43,197 nucleotides of DNA, taken from assembly GCA_947574135.1 (NCBI GenBank), contig CANPIM010000029.1:1-43197 (forward strand). Reading direction: 5' to 3'. A model generated the notes under the pieces. That model did not search any database. It was not told where the DNA came from and saw only the letters and a list, made by a program, of their open reading frames with translations. The stretch comes from an uncultured Lachnospiraceae bacterium (GTDB taxonomy: Bacteria > Bacillota > Clostridia > Lachnospirales > Lachnospiraceae). The translations under genes were made by a program, and so were the position numbers. Below are positions 1 to 7,877 of the stretch, piece after piece (the first letter of the stretch is position 1; each line of letters opens with the position of its first letter).

Positions 1-187
1 AAATATCCCCGGGGAGCAGGGTGGAAAGCTCCAGATACGCATCACAGTCATAAAAGCTCTCCTCCAGGGAAAAATAAATTTCCTGCTCCTCGTATATCCC
101 TATCTCCTTTTTGGAAAAAACACAGATCCCGGCAAGCAATGCGCCAAGCAATATTCCATTTCGCCACTTCCGTCCTCTTTTGTGCAT
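1..187 (-). CDS. N-terminal part of a secreted or membrane-anchored protein, unrecognised
   Basis: Read leftward from ATG at 187, this open frame runs off the window edge after 62 codons. The start is backed by a purine-rich ribosome site (AGGAAGGG) just upstream at about 194-201. The N-terminus is basic (MHKRGRKWRNG) and followed by a hydrophobic stretch (ILLGALLAGICVFS), so it looks like a signal peptide or membrane anchor; the downstream part is acidic and tyrosine-rich. I do not recognise the family. It is divergent from the CotH-like gene and shares a 155-bp intergenic region with it. The frame is open and the translation signals are good, but with only the N-terminus visible the function cannot be named. 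Confidence 0.6.
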   Translation of the reverse strand, partial: MHKRGRKWRNGILLGALLAGICVFSKKEIGIYEEQEIYFSLEESFYDCDAYLELSTLLPGDI

Positions 188-217
188 TTGGATCCCTTCC
201 TCTTTCTTCCAGACTAA

Positions 218-298
218 ATCTTAAAAAAATTTCAGGGCAGATGCAATAGACAAAAGAGGGGATTTGTCTATTGCATCTGCCCTGAAAATCCTTATACT
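218..298. promoter_or_regulatory. Divergent promoter region built on a perfect 25-bp inverted repeat
   Basis: A perfect 25-bp inverted repeat has arms at 230-254 and 263-287 around an 8-nt loop. Read on the minus strand the hairpin is followed at once by a T-run (223-229), which is the form of an intrinsic terminator. Each arm also contains TTGCAT. On the plus strand TTGCAT (271-276) sits 16 nt from TATACT (293-298), upstream of the CotH gene. On the minus strand TTGCAT (241-246) sits 17 nt from TAAGAT (218-223), upstream of the truncated gene. The element may therefore be a leftward terminator, a pair of divergent promoters, or both. The repeat is certain; the function is inferred. Confidence 0.65.
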
Positions 299-342
299 AA
301 ATAAAAATACCAAGGAAAAGACAGGGGTTATGACTTATCAAA

Positions 343-2559
343 GTGAAATATCGGACCATGCAAAAACTTATCCTGGGAGGCGTTCTCCTTCTCTCCGGCT
401 GTGTATACAAGGGCCTCTATGAAAAGGAAAAAACAGAGGGAATCTTTCTGGACAAAAATTCCGCTGCCTGCGAAGCGCCTATAAAGGTGCAAACAACGCA
501 TATCTCATCCAAGGACATTTCCAGCTGTACCTGGTGTGTGGGAGAGCGGGAGGTTCTGAAAAGCGACACACTTGTCTCTTATACACCCTCCCAGGAAGAT
601 ATGGAGCATTTTATCCGCCTGTCAGTGACTTTAAAGGACGGAACCTGCTATGAAGATTCCCTCTATCTCAGCTGTCTGCCCGTTCTGTATCTGGAAAGTG
701 AAACAGCCTACGAGGATGTGACACGAGAGGATTCCACCTCTGTCCGCCTAACGCTTACGGATTCCACGGAAAGAGACCCGGAGGAGCTTTACCAGGGAGC
801 TGCCCAAATCCATGTGCGGGGCAATTCCACCAGCACCCTGCCCAAGCTTCCCTTTAAGCTTAAGCTGGAGGAAAAAGCCAACCTCTTAGGCCTTGGAGAA
901 ACGAAACACTGGGTCCTCCTGGCTAACGCCTTTGACTCCACCCTGCTGCGAAACAAGCTTGTCTATGAATTTTCCGGGGACCTGGGAGCCGTCTGTTACA
1001 TGCACTCCCAGAATATCACCCTGATCTACAACGGAGAATATGAGGGGGTCTATCAGCTCTGTGAGCAGGTCCGCATTGACAAAAACAGCGTGGATATCTA
1101 TAACTGGGAGTCTGTGGCCGGGGAAGCCGCAAAAAACATTGCCCTTGAACTGGAGCAGAAAAGACAGATCACCCCGGAGGAGCGCCCCGTGCTTCAGGTG
1201 CTTTTGGAGACCGAGCTTCTCTCCAACCTTTCCTGGATAGGCACCCACTCCTTTGACTTTTCCTCCCTCCAGGCCATAAATGACAGCCAGGGGCGGGAAA
1301 TTCCAAGCCTCTGGAACCTGGAGGCCTATGTAGACTTCCACAGCCTTCCCCCAGCCACAGGCGGCGTGCTGCTGGAAATGGATTTCTTCCACACAGAGGC
1401 AAATTTAAGGACCAACTATGCCCTTCCCCTCTATTTCAACAAGCCTTTGGCCGGAAACACCTATCCGGAGCTTAATGCCTACGTCCGCACCTACATCCAG
1501 GCCCTGGAATATGCCTTTCACGAGACGGATTTCACTTATCACAATGCCTCCCCCCATTATAGAATGACGGAGGAGGGCTGGTTTGACTGGCAGGGAGAAT
1601 TCCAATGGGTGGATGCCCAATATGAGCCTGTCCCCTTTTCCGGGGAGGCCTTTGACGGATCTCACTACTCGCAGCTCATAGATCTGGACTCTCTGGTGGT
1701 GAATTTTTTAGTCTGTGAATTCACCGTGAACTGGGACAGCATGAAAAACAGCGTGTACCTGTACAAGGACATTGAGGGACCCTTTTACCTGGCGCCGGCC
1801 TGGGATTATGACTGGGCCTGGGGCAACAGCGCCTTCACCATCGACACCTGGGCGCCCACCTCCTGGCAGACCACCAACGAATACTTTGCCAGCGAAAATT
1901 ATTACCAGTCTGTCCAGTGGAACCGGTATCTTATCCGGGATCCCTATTTTCTTGTGTGTGTCTATGAAAAATATGGAGAAATTCGAGAAACAGAGATTGA
2001 AGAGCTGATTCGGGAGGGCGGACGCATCGACACCTATGCCGCACAGCTTGCCCCTGCCGCCAAAGCCAATGACGCCCGGTGGGGAGGCAGCATGGGCACC
2101 TTTGAGGGGCAAAAATTTGAGGAAGGCATTGCTTCCATGAAAGCATTTATCCGCCAGCGCACAGCATGGCTGGACGCCCAGTTTTCCTCCGTGGAAGCCC
2201 TTAACGCCTCCCTGGGCTATTATATTCCCTCCCACGCCCTTGTGCCGGAGCCGGCAGACACCAGCTCCTATAAGGACATGACAAAGATAACCGTCCACAG
2301 CACCTTCCCGGACTGCACAGACATATCCTTCCAGGTCAACGGCACCCAATTTTTCACAGCGCCCCTCAAAGAGGGAAAGGCCACCCTTCTCCTCCCCAAC
2401 CAGATGCTTCGCCCGGAGGAAGGGGCCCTAAATACGGTCCAGCTGCGGGCGCTCAATGCCCAGGGGCAATACCTTATCAACCCGGAGGGAACCACTGCCG
2501 GGGAGTATACCAACACAATTTCCAATTATGTGTATTTTTATACCCCCCAGAACCGCTGA
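343..2559 (+). CDS. CotH-family (kinase-like) lipoprotein
   Basis: This is a 738-residue exported lipoprotein. The N-terminus has a hydrophobic segment ending in the lipobox LLSGC (residues 16-20), so Cys20 would be lipidated and the protein held on the outer face of the membrane. The CotH core begins near residue 155 with VRGNSTS, followed by K-rich strands, the DSTLLRN motif (198-204), an EYEGVYQLCEQVR-like segment and, later, a conserved NWDSMKN and APAWDYDWAWGNS region. These match the spore-coat CotH / atypical protein-kinase family; surface relatives are common in gut Clostridia. The C-terminal ~100 residues look like a small beta domain. The start is uncertain: GTG at 343 and ATG at 358 (leaving MQKLILGG) both keep the signal peptide. 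The last 22 nt overlap the convergent small membrane gene. Confidence 0.85.
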   Translation: MKYRTMQKLILGGVLLLSGCVYKGLYEKEKTEGIFLDKNSAACEAPIKVQTTHISSKDISSCTWCVGEREVLKSDTLVSYTPSQEDMEHFIRLSVTLKDGTCYEDSLYLSCLPVLYLESETAYEDVTREDSTSVRLTLTDSTERDPEELYQGAAQIHVRGNSTSTLPKLPFKLKLEEKANLLGLGETKHWVLLANAFDSTLLRNKLVYEFSGDLGAVCYMHSQNITLIYNGEYEGVYQLCEQVRIDKNSVDIYNWESVAGEAAKNIALELEQKRQITPEERPVLQVLLETELLSNLSWIGTHSFDFSSLQAINDSQGREIPSLWNLEAYVDFHSLPPATGGVLLEMDFFHTEANLRTNYALPLYFNKPLAGNTYPELNAYVRTYIQALEYAFHETDFTYHNASPHYRMTEEGWFDWQGEFQWVDAQYEPVPFSGEAFDGSHYSQLIDLDSLVVNFLVCEFTVNWDSMKNSVYLYKDIEGPFYLAPAWDYDWAWGNSAFTIDTWAPTSWQTTNEYFASENYYQSVQWNRYLIRDPYFLVCVYEKYGEIRETEIEELIREGGRIDTYAAQLAPAAKANDARWGGSMGTFEGQKFEEGIASMKAFIRQRTAWLDAQFSSVEALNASLGYYIPSHALVPEPADTSSYKDMTKITVHSTFPDCTDISFQVNGTQFFTAPLKEGKATLLLPNQMLRPEEGALNTVQLRALNAQGQYLINPEGTTAGEYTNTISNYVYFYTPQNR

Positions 2560-2885
2560 ATTCCCCTTCGGTAATCCACAAAATACCACACAAGAACAGC
2601 TAAAACCAAAACCAAAAGCCCGGAATAGATCATTCCCAGCTCCATCACATAGGCATTCACCATGCCTGCCGCCCCAAAGAGCACCGTGACCACTCCCATA
2701 ACCAGGGCCCGGGGAAAAAGATAGCGCTTATAGCCCTCCAGATCCTTACATTTTTTCACATCCAGATTTTTGCTCATAAGTACAGACTGAATCTCCCCGC
2801 CGGCCCGCATGGTAATGGCCGCGTAAAGAATATACAGACCGCAGATGATAATAATTCCATCCATTGCCGATGAAAAATCTCCCAT
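2538..2885 (-). CDS. Small integral membrane protein (about three TM segments)
   Basis: This gene encodes 115 residues with hydrophobic segments near residues 9-26, 58-75 and 82-102, separated by a basic cytoplasmic-type loop (KKCKDLEGYKRY). It resembles the small DUF3784-like membrane proteins of Clostridia, but I cannot name the family with certainty. It starts 11 nt after the thrC stop behind GAGGAAGCC, so it is probably the last gene of the leuA-thrC transcript. Its 3' end overlaps the convergent CotH gene by 22 nt and no terminator is visible there. Confidence 0.75.
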   Translation of the reverse strand: MGDFSSAMDGIIIICGLYILYAAITMRAGGEIQSVLMSKNLDVKKCKDLEGYKRYLFPRALVMGVVTVLFGAAGMVNAYVMELGMIYSGLLVLVLAVLVWYFVDYRRGIQRFWGV

Positions 2886-2895
2886 GGCTTCCTCC

Positions 2896-4380
2896 TCAGA
2901 TTCCTAAAAAGCTTCTCACGGCATCCTCCATCCCGGACACCTCCACCACCTTGTCATGAAGCACCGGGGCACTTCGGATCTCCTCAATGGCCCGGGGCAC
3001 CTCCACACCGGAAAGCTGGCTTAAGGCATCCACCAGAGCAAAGTCCGACATTGCGTCATACTTTTCATCAATGGCCCTCATCACATTCCGGGTAAACTTA
3101 AAGGGGCTGGCCGTGGAGGCAATCACCGTCTTGGTATTATCCCCGGTTTCCTTTACATACTTCTCATACACAGCCGCCGCCACCGCAGTATGGGTATCTA
3201 TCACATACCCCGTGGAGGTATATAGCTGGTGAATGGCCCTGGCAGCCTCCGACTCTGTGGCATAATTTCCGTAGAAATCTCCCAGACGCTCTTCCATCTC
3301 CGGGGTAATCTCGTACACGCCCTTCTCCGCCAGCTCCTTCATAAGCCTGGCATTGACGGCCCCGTCCTCCCCGGCGATACGATAGATGAGCCGTTCCAGA
3401 TTGCTGGAAATCAAAATATCCATGGAGGGGGAGCTGGTAAGAACAAACTCCCGGTTTCTGTCATAGCGGCCGCTCTGGAAAAAATCATAGAGCACCTTAT
3501 TATCATTGGAGGCACAGATCAGACGTCCTATGGGTAATCCCATCTGCTTGGCATAATAGGCTGCCAGAATATTTCCGAAATTTCCCGTGGGGACCACCAC
3601 GTTTATGGTCTCCCCCTCTTTCAGCTCCTCATTGCAAAGAAGCTTTCCATAGGCGTACACATAATACACAATCTGGGGGACCAGCCGCCCGATATTGATG
3701 GAATTGGCTGAGGAGAACTGGAAGCCCTTTTCCCCCAGATCCCGGGCAAGCTTCCCGTCCCCAAACATCCTTTTCACCCCGCTCTGGGCATCGTCAAAGT
3801 TTCCGTGAATGCCCACCACAAGGGTATTGGCCCCCTTCTGGGTTACCATCTGCTTCTCCTGAATGGGACTTACCCCATTCTTGGGATAAAACACAATAAT
3901 CCGGGTGCCGGGCACATCCGCAAAGCCGGAAAGCGCCGCCTTCCCCGTGTCCCCGGAGGTAGCTGTCAGGATCACAATCTCATTCTCCACCTGATTTTTC
4001 CTGGCCGCCGTGGTCATAAGATGAGGCAAAATGGACAGGGCCATATCCTTAAAGGCAATGGTGGCCCCGTGAAAGAGCTCCAGATAATAGGCCTCGTCCG
4101 CCTTTACCAGGGGCGCGATCTCCTCTGTGTCAAATTTGCTGTCATAGGCCTTTGCAATACAGCTTTTCAGCTCCTCATCCGTAAAATCCGTGAGAAAGCT
4201 TCTCATTACCACAAAGGCGGTTTCCCTGTAATCCATCCGGGAAAGCTCCCCAAGGCTCACGGAAAGCCTGGGGATCTCCACGGGTACAAACAATCCTCCG
4301 TCCCCGGACAATCCCTTCAGAATGGCCTGGGAGGCTGTTACGGTTTCCTCACTTCTCGTACTCTTATATAAGAGATTCAT
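2896..4380 (-). CDS. thrC: Threonine synthase
   Basis: PLP-dependent threonine synthase (494 residues) converts O-phospho-homoserine to L-threonine and phosphate in the cytosol. The N-terminus MNLLYKSTR and the PLP-lysine segment GATIAFKDMALS are typical of the long, yeast/E. coli-type enzyme, as are the TATSGDTGKAAL phosphate-binding region and VPTGNFGN. Length is normal for this subgroup. It follows leuA by 78 nt with a good ribosome site (AAAAGGAATGAG), and the two are probably cotranscribed from the T-box promoter, which would tie threonine supply to leucyl-tRNA status. No internal terminator was seen between them. Confidence 0.96.
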   Translation of the reverse strand: MNLLYKSTRSEETVTASQAILKGLSGDGGLFVPVEIPRLSVSLGELSRMDYRETAFVVMRSFLTDFTDEELKSCIAKAYDSKFDTEEIAPLVKADEAYYLELFHGATIAFKDMALSILPHLMTTAARKNQVENEIVILTATSGDTGKAALSGFADVPGTRIIVFYPKNGVSPIQEKQMVTQKGANTLVVGIHGNFDDAQSGVKRMFGDGKLARDLGEKGFQFSSANSINIGRLVPQIVYYVYAYGKLLCNEELKEGETINVVVPTGNFGNILAAYYAKQMGLPIGRLICASNDNKVLYDFFQSGRYDRNREFVLTSSPSMDILISSNLERLIYRIAGEDGAVNARLMKELAEKGVYEITPEMEERLGDFYGNYATESEAARAIHQLYTSTGYVIDTHTAVAAAVYEKYVKETGDNTKTVIASTASPFKFTRNVMRAIDEKYDAMSDFALVDALSQLSGVEVPRAIEEIRSAPVLHDKVVEVSGMEDAVRSFLGI

Positions 4381-4458
4381 GGTTTCTCATTCCTTTTCCT
4401 GATTTTGTAGGAAGGGTTCCCCCTCTTTTTGGATAATACCACAGAAAAGCGGCCCCGT

Positions 4459-6126
4459 CTATCCCTTTGTGGAATTGTTAATGGCTGTCAGCAGAGCGTC
4501 GATGGAGGCGCGGATAATATCCGGGTCCACGGCGGCTCCCCAGTGAAGCTTTTTGTCTGGGGTCTGAATTCCCACATAGGCAATGGCCTTGGAGCTGGAG
4601 CTCTGCTCCAGGGCGTGCTCCTGATAGGTTACCAGGTTGTAGGTCAGGCCAAAGCATTTCTTCAGGGCATTGCTCACCGCGTTGAGACGGCCGTTCCCCA
4701 CGGCATAGGTCACCTCCGCCTTGCCCTGGTAGGTGGTGTGCACCTCGGCGGTAATTCCGTCCACCTGCTTAAAATGCACCTCCGTAATATTGTAAGGGCT
4801 TACAATGCTCTCAAAACGCTCTTTGAAGAGATCAAAGATCTCCTCCGGCAGAAGCTCCTTATTCTTGTGATCCGAAACCTCCTTGCAGGCGTAACCCATG
4901 GCCTCCCGCATTTTAGCAGGCAGGTTGAGACCAAAATTCTGCTCCAGAATATAGCCCACGCCGCCCTTGCCGGACTGGCTGTTGATGCGGATCACGTCCG
5001 CGTCGTAGCTGCGGCCCACATCCTTGGGATCAATGGGCAGATAGGGCACGGTCCAATATTTCCGTTCCGCCTCCTCCCGGTAATGCATGCCCTTGGCAAT
5101 GGCATCCTGGTGGGAGCCGGAGAAGGCGGCAAATACCAGGGCGCCGCTGTAGGGATTTCGCTCATCCACCTTCATTCCCGTATATTTCTCATAGCCCTCG
5201 CAGACCTCATTCATATTGGAGAAATCAAGCTTGGGGTCCACACCCTGGGAGTACATATTCATGGCCAGAGTCACAATGTCCACATTGCCCGTGCGCTCTC
5301 CGTTTCCAAACAGGGTGCCCTCCACCCGATCCGCGCCGGCCAGAAGTCCCATCTCCGTGTCCGCCACGCCGCAGCCCCGGTCATTGTGGGGATGAAGGGA
5401 AACCACCACGCTTTCCCGGTACTTGAGATTCTCGCACATATACTCGATCTGCTGGGCATACACGTGGGGCATGGAGTGCTGCACCGTCACCGGCAGGTTG
5501 ATAATGGCCTTTTTCTCAGGCGTGGGCTTCCACACCTCCAGCACGGCATTGCACACCTCCAGGGCATACTCCGGCTCTGTGCCTGTAAAGCTCTCCGGGC
5601 TGTACTCAAAAAGGAAATTCCCCTCCGTCTCGTCAGCCAGCTGCTTTAACAGGGCGGCACCGTCCACGGCAATCTTCAAAATTTCCTCCTTGGATTTCCG
5701 GAACACCTGTTCTCTCTGAGACAGAGAGGTGGAATTATACACATGCACCACAGCCTTTTTTGCCCCCTTTAAGGCCTCAAAGGTCTTGCGGATAATGTGC
5801 TCCCGGGCCTGGGTCAGCACCTGAATCGTCACATCCTGGGGAATCAGATCCTTCTCAATGAGGGTCCGCAAAAATACATACTCTGTCTCGGAGGCAGCGG
5901 GAAAGCCCACCTCGATCTCCTTAAAGCCCACCTTGCAGAGAAGCTTAAAAAATTCCACCTTCTGATCCAGGGTCATGGGCACCACCAGCGCCTGGTTACC
6001 GTCCCGCAAATCCACGCTGCACCAGACAGGCGCGTGATCCACATAATCCTTCTTGGCCCACTTCATGCACTCGTAAGGGGGCAGAAAATACTGCCTGGTG
6101 TACTTCTCATAATTTCTCATACTCAT
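4459..6126 (-). CDS. leuA: 2-isopropylmalate synthase (long LeuA type)
   Basis: This enzyme condenses acetyl-CoA with 2-oxoisovalerate, the first committed step of leucine synthesis. The 555 residues match the longer LeuA subgroup that starts with a KYxxPPYE-type segment. Visible signatures are VDLRDGNQALV near residue 38 (metal/substrate site), LHPHNDRGCGVADTE (HxH-type metal ligands) and the GNGERTGNVD motif. The C-terminal regulatory domain, where leucine feedback acts in this family, is present. The start ATG at 6126 has AAAGGAGAGA just upstream; a second ATG lies two codons on. The gene is preceded by a T-box leader and a 42-bp tandem duplication in the leader. Confidence 0.96.
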   Translation of the reverse strand: MSMRNYEKYTRQYFLPPYECMKWAKKDYVDHAPVWCSVDLRDGNQALVVPMTLDQKVEFFKLLCKVGFKEIEVGFPAASETEYVFLRTLIEKDLIPQDVTIQVLTQAREHIIRKTFEALKGAKKAVVHVYNSTSLSQREQVFRKSKEEILKIAVDGAALLKQLADETEGNFLFEYSPESFTGTEPEYALEVCNAVLEVWKPTPEKKAIINLPVTVQHSMPHVYAQQIEYMCENLKYRESVVVSLHPHNDRGCGVADTEMGLLAGADRVEGTLFGNGERTGNVDIVTLAMNMYSQGVDPKLDFSNMNEVCEGYEKYTGMKVDERNPYSGALVFAAFSGSHQDAIAKGMHYREEAERKYWTVPYLPIDPKDVGRSYDADVIRINSQSGKGGVGYILEQNFGLNLPAKMREAMGYACKEVSDHKNKELLPEEIFDLFKERFESIVSPYNITEVHFKQVDGITAEVHTTYQGKAEVTYAVGNGRLNAVSNALKKCFGLTYNLVTYQEHALEQSSSSKAIAYVGIQTPDKKLHWGAAVDPDIIRASIDALLTAINNSTKG

Positions 6127-6140
6127 TCTCTCCTTTTTCC

Positions 6141-6224
6141 GTTTGATCCTGCTTCCTGCCCCTTCTAATAAGTAGAGGCGATGTTTGATCCTGCTTCCTG
6201 CTCCTTCTAAAAAGCAGGGGCGAT
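6141..6224. repeat. Tandem duplication, 2 x 42 bp, in the leuA leader
   Basis: The units 6141-6182 and 6183-6224 are adjacent direct repeats that differ at four positions. They lie between the T-box terminator and the leuA ribosome site. On the minus strand each copy carries a purine-rich AGAAGGRGCAGGAAGCAGG run. Confidence 0.9.
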
Positions 6225-6272
6225 AATTGATAAATCGGTCTTGGGGTGATTGGTCTCCCGGACCTTTTTAGG

Positions 6273-6643
6273 AGACCAAAAAAGTCTTTCGCTCCACAGC
6301 ATTGTCCTATACTGTAAGAGACGAAAGACTTATCCTCTGTCTTACGCGGTACCACTCTTATTTTGCAAGCATATATCCTTTTGGCCGTCCTCCTGCCATC
6401 TTTCCCATTTCTCACAGCCTTTTTTCATGGATTTTGCTCACACACTCTTCCGGATACGGGTTATCCACCTTATATCCTCCCCTGAATAACGGTCGGGCTC
6501 CGTCTGCGTCTACTCTTTCCAACTGTTCTGCCAGAAATTTGGGGCAGCCGCTCAAAGGTCAGTTCCACCAATCCCCGCTGCCTCTTCACACCACCCAGAG
6601 GCTCTCTGAAATTGGACAATCGGTGTACTAGTCCTCTTCATCG
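6273..6643 (-). promoter_or_regulatory. T-box leader (tRNA-sensing), probably leucine-specific, upstream of leuA
   Basis: Read on the minus strand, the leader begins with the stem-I start GATGAAGAGGACTAGTA (about 6624-6640). The distal stem-I elements AGAGAG and GGTG follow, and then a specifier-loop-like GGAACTGACC. CTG at 6560-6562 would be the specifier and codes for leucine, matching the downstream leuA. The T-box itself, AGAGTGGTACCGCG, is at about 6345-6358. It is followed by a terminator whose stem AAGTCTTTCG / CGAAAGACTT (about 6282-6331) leads into a T-run. Uncharged tRNA-Leu should stabilise the antiterminator. The T-box identity is firm; the specifier reading is less so. Confidence 0.93.
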
Positions 6644-6648
6644 CATTT

Positions 6649-6677
6649 ATCATATTATCTGAGTAACAGGATAACAA
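6649..6677 (-). promoter_or_regulatory. Sigma-A promoter of the leuA T-box transcript
   Basis: On the minus strand TTGTTA (6672-6677) and TATGAT (6649-6654) are 17 nt apart, placing transcription start just before the T-box stem I. Confidence 0.75.
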
Positions 6678-6692
6678 AAAGGCCCCGGATTG

Positions 6693-7877
6693 TCAAGCAG
6701 TATTTTTCTGCCGATCTTCTCCGGAATTCCCCCAGGCCTTCGTCTCCCCGGTCACCAGCAAAAGCCGATCCCCCAGGCGGCAGAGAAGCTCGTTGGTAAT
6801 GGTGCCGGCCCAGGCCGCCATCTCCTCTGCCCGGATCTCCTCCGCCCCGTCTCTTCCCACCAGCACTGCCGTGTCCCCGGGTCGAACCCCCGGGATTTTA
6901 CTCACATCCACCACCATCTGATCCATACAGATCCGCCCCGCTATGGGCGCCCGCCGGCCGTGAAGCAGACAACAGCCTCCGGAGAGGCTTCGGGGAATTC
7001 CGTCCCCATAGCCGATGGTCAGCACCGCAAGCTTCATGGCCCGGTCCGCGTGAAAGCCGTTTCCGTAGCTTACCGGCTCCCCGGGTTCCACCTGGCGCAC
7101 CATAGCCACCTTGGCCTTTATGGACAGGGCCGGGGTCCCGGTAAAGCCTCCCCTTCCCCCGAGAGAGCTGCGCACCCCGTAGAGAAAGATTCCCGGCCGT
7201 ACCATATTGCAGCCGGAAACGGGTCCCTGTAAAATCCCGTAGCTGCTCTGGAGATGCCGATCCCCGGGACAGCATCCCAGCCTGGAAAGCCAGACCAAAA
7301 GATCCGAAAACCGCTCTGTCTGCTCCCTGGTAAAGGCCTGCTCCGCAGGCGTCTCCCCGTCTGCCATACTGAGATGAGAAAAAATCCCCTGTATTTTTAG
7401 GCGGGGCTCCAGCAAAATCTCCAGAATACTTTCCCGCTCCCCAACGTTTACCCCCAGCCGATTCATACCCGTATTGATTTTCAGATGCGCCCCAAGCCCC
7501 GGAGCCTTTACGGCCGCCTCCCTGGCATATTCCTTATCCGCCAAGGTTTGAATAAGCTCATAGTGGACAGCCTCTCCCAGCGCCTCCGGAGGCGTATAGC
7601 CCAGAATGAGAATCCTGCCGGCAATTCCCCGCTCCCGAAGGCGGATTCCCTCCTCCAGGGAGGCCACGGCAAAGTCCCGGATGCCAAACTGTTCCTGGAG
7701 AACAGAGGCCGTCATCACATCCCCGTGCCCGTAGGCGTTGGCCTTTACCACCGCCATAATCCTTACCTCCGGCCCCAGAAACCGCCCAAGCTCCCGAATA
7801 TTAGCCCCAAAGGCCTCCGGGTGAAGCTCCCGCCAGGCCCGAAGCCTTCCTACCCCCGTTTCCTGTCCCAATCTCAT
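6693..7877 (-). CDS. vanT: Serine (alanine) racemase, catalytic half of a split VanT
   Basis: This 394-residue protein is a fold-type III PLP racemase: VVKANAYGHG carries the PLP lysine (K45), and VSYGNGF holds the second catalytic tyrosine. In ordinary alanine racemases the C-terminal motif is TI(S/N)YE; here it reads TITNE, with Asn362 in place of Tyr. From memory of the VanT literature this Tyr-to-Asn change is the serine-racemase signature. The gene starts inside an ATGA overlap with the upstream acyltransferase-like membrane gene, which matches the N-terminal half of VanT. Together they look like a VanT serine racemase divided into two ORFs. Expected role: making D-Ser (and D-Ala) for the D-Ala:D-Ser ligase. 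A plain housekeeping alr is the alternative. Confidence 0.88.
   Translation of the reverse strand: MRLGQETGVGRLRAWRELHPEAFGANIRELGRFLGPEVRIMAVVKANAYGHGDVMTASVLQEQFGIRDFAVASLEEGIRLRERGIAGRILILGYTPPEALGEAVHYELIQTLADKEYAREAAVKAPGLGAHLKINTGMNRLGVNVGERESILEILLEPRLKIQGIFSHLSMADGETPAEQAFTREQTERFSDLLVWLSRLGCCPGDRHLQSSYGILQGPVSGCNMVRPGIFLYGVRSSLGGRGGFTGTPALSIKAKVAMVRQVEPGEPVSYGNGFHADRAMKLAVLTIGYGDGIPRSLSGGCCLLHGRRAPIAGRICMDQMVVDVSKIPGVRPGDTAVLVGRDGAEEIRAEEMAAWAGTITNELLCRLGDRLLLVTGETKAWGNSGEDRQKNTA

Noticed and set aside
330..420. ATG at 330 as an alternative start for the CotH gene
   Set aside because: It is in another frame and stops within about 30 codons; the lipoprotein signal is only reached from GTG 343 or ATG 358.
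4429..5649. A 406-codon open frame on the plus strand opposite leuA
   Set aside because: It lies wholly inside leuA in antisense, has low-complexity His/Gly/Leu-rich translation and no ribosome site; it is a shadow of GC-biased third positions.
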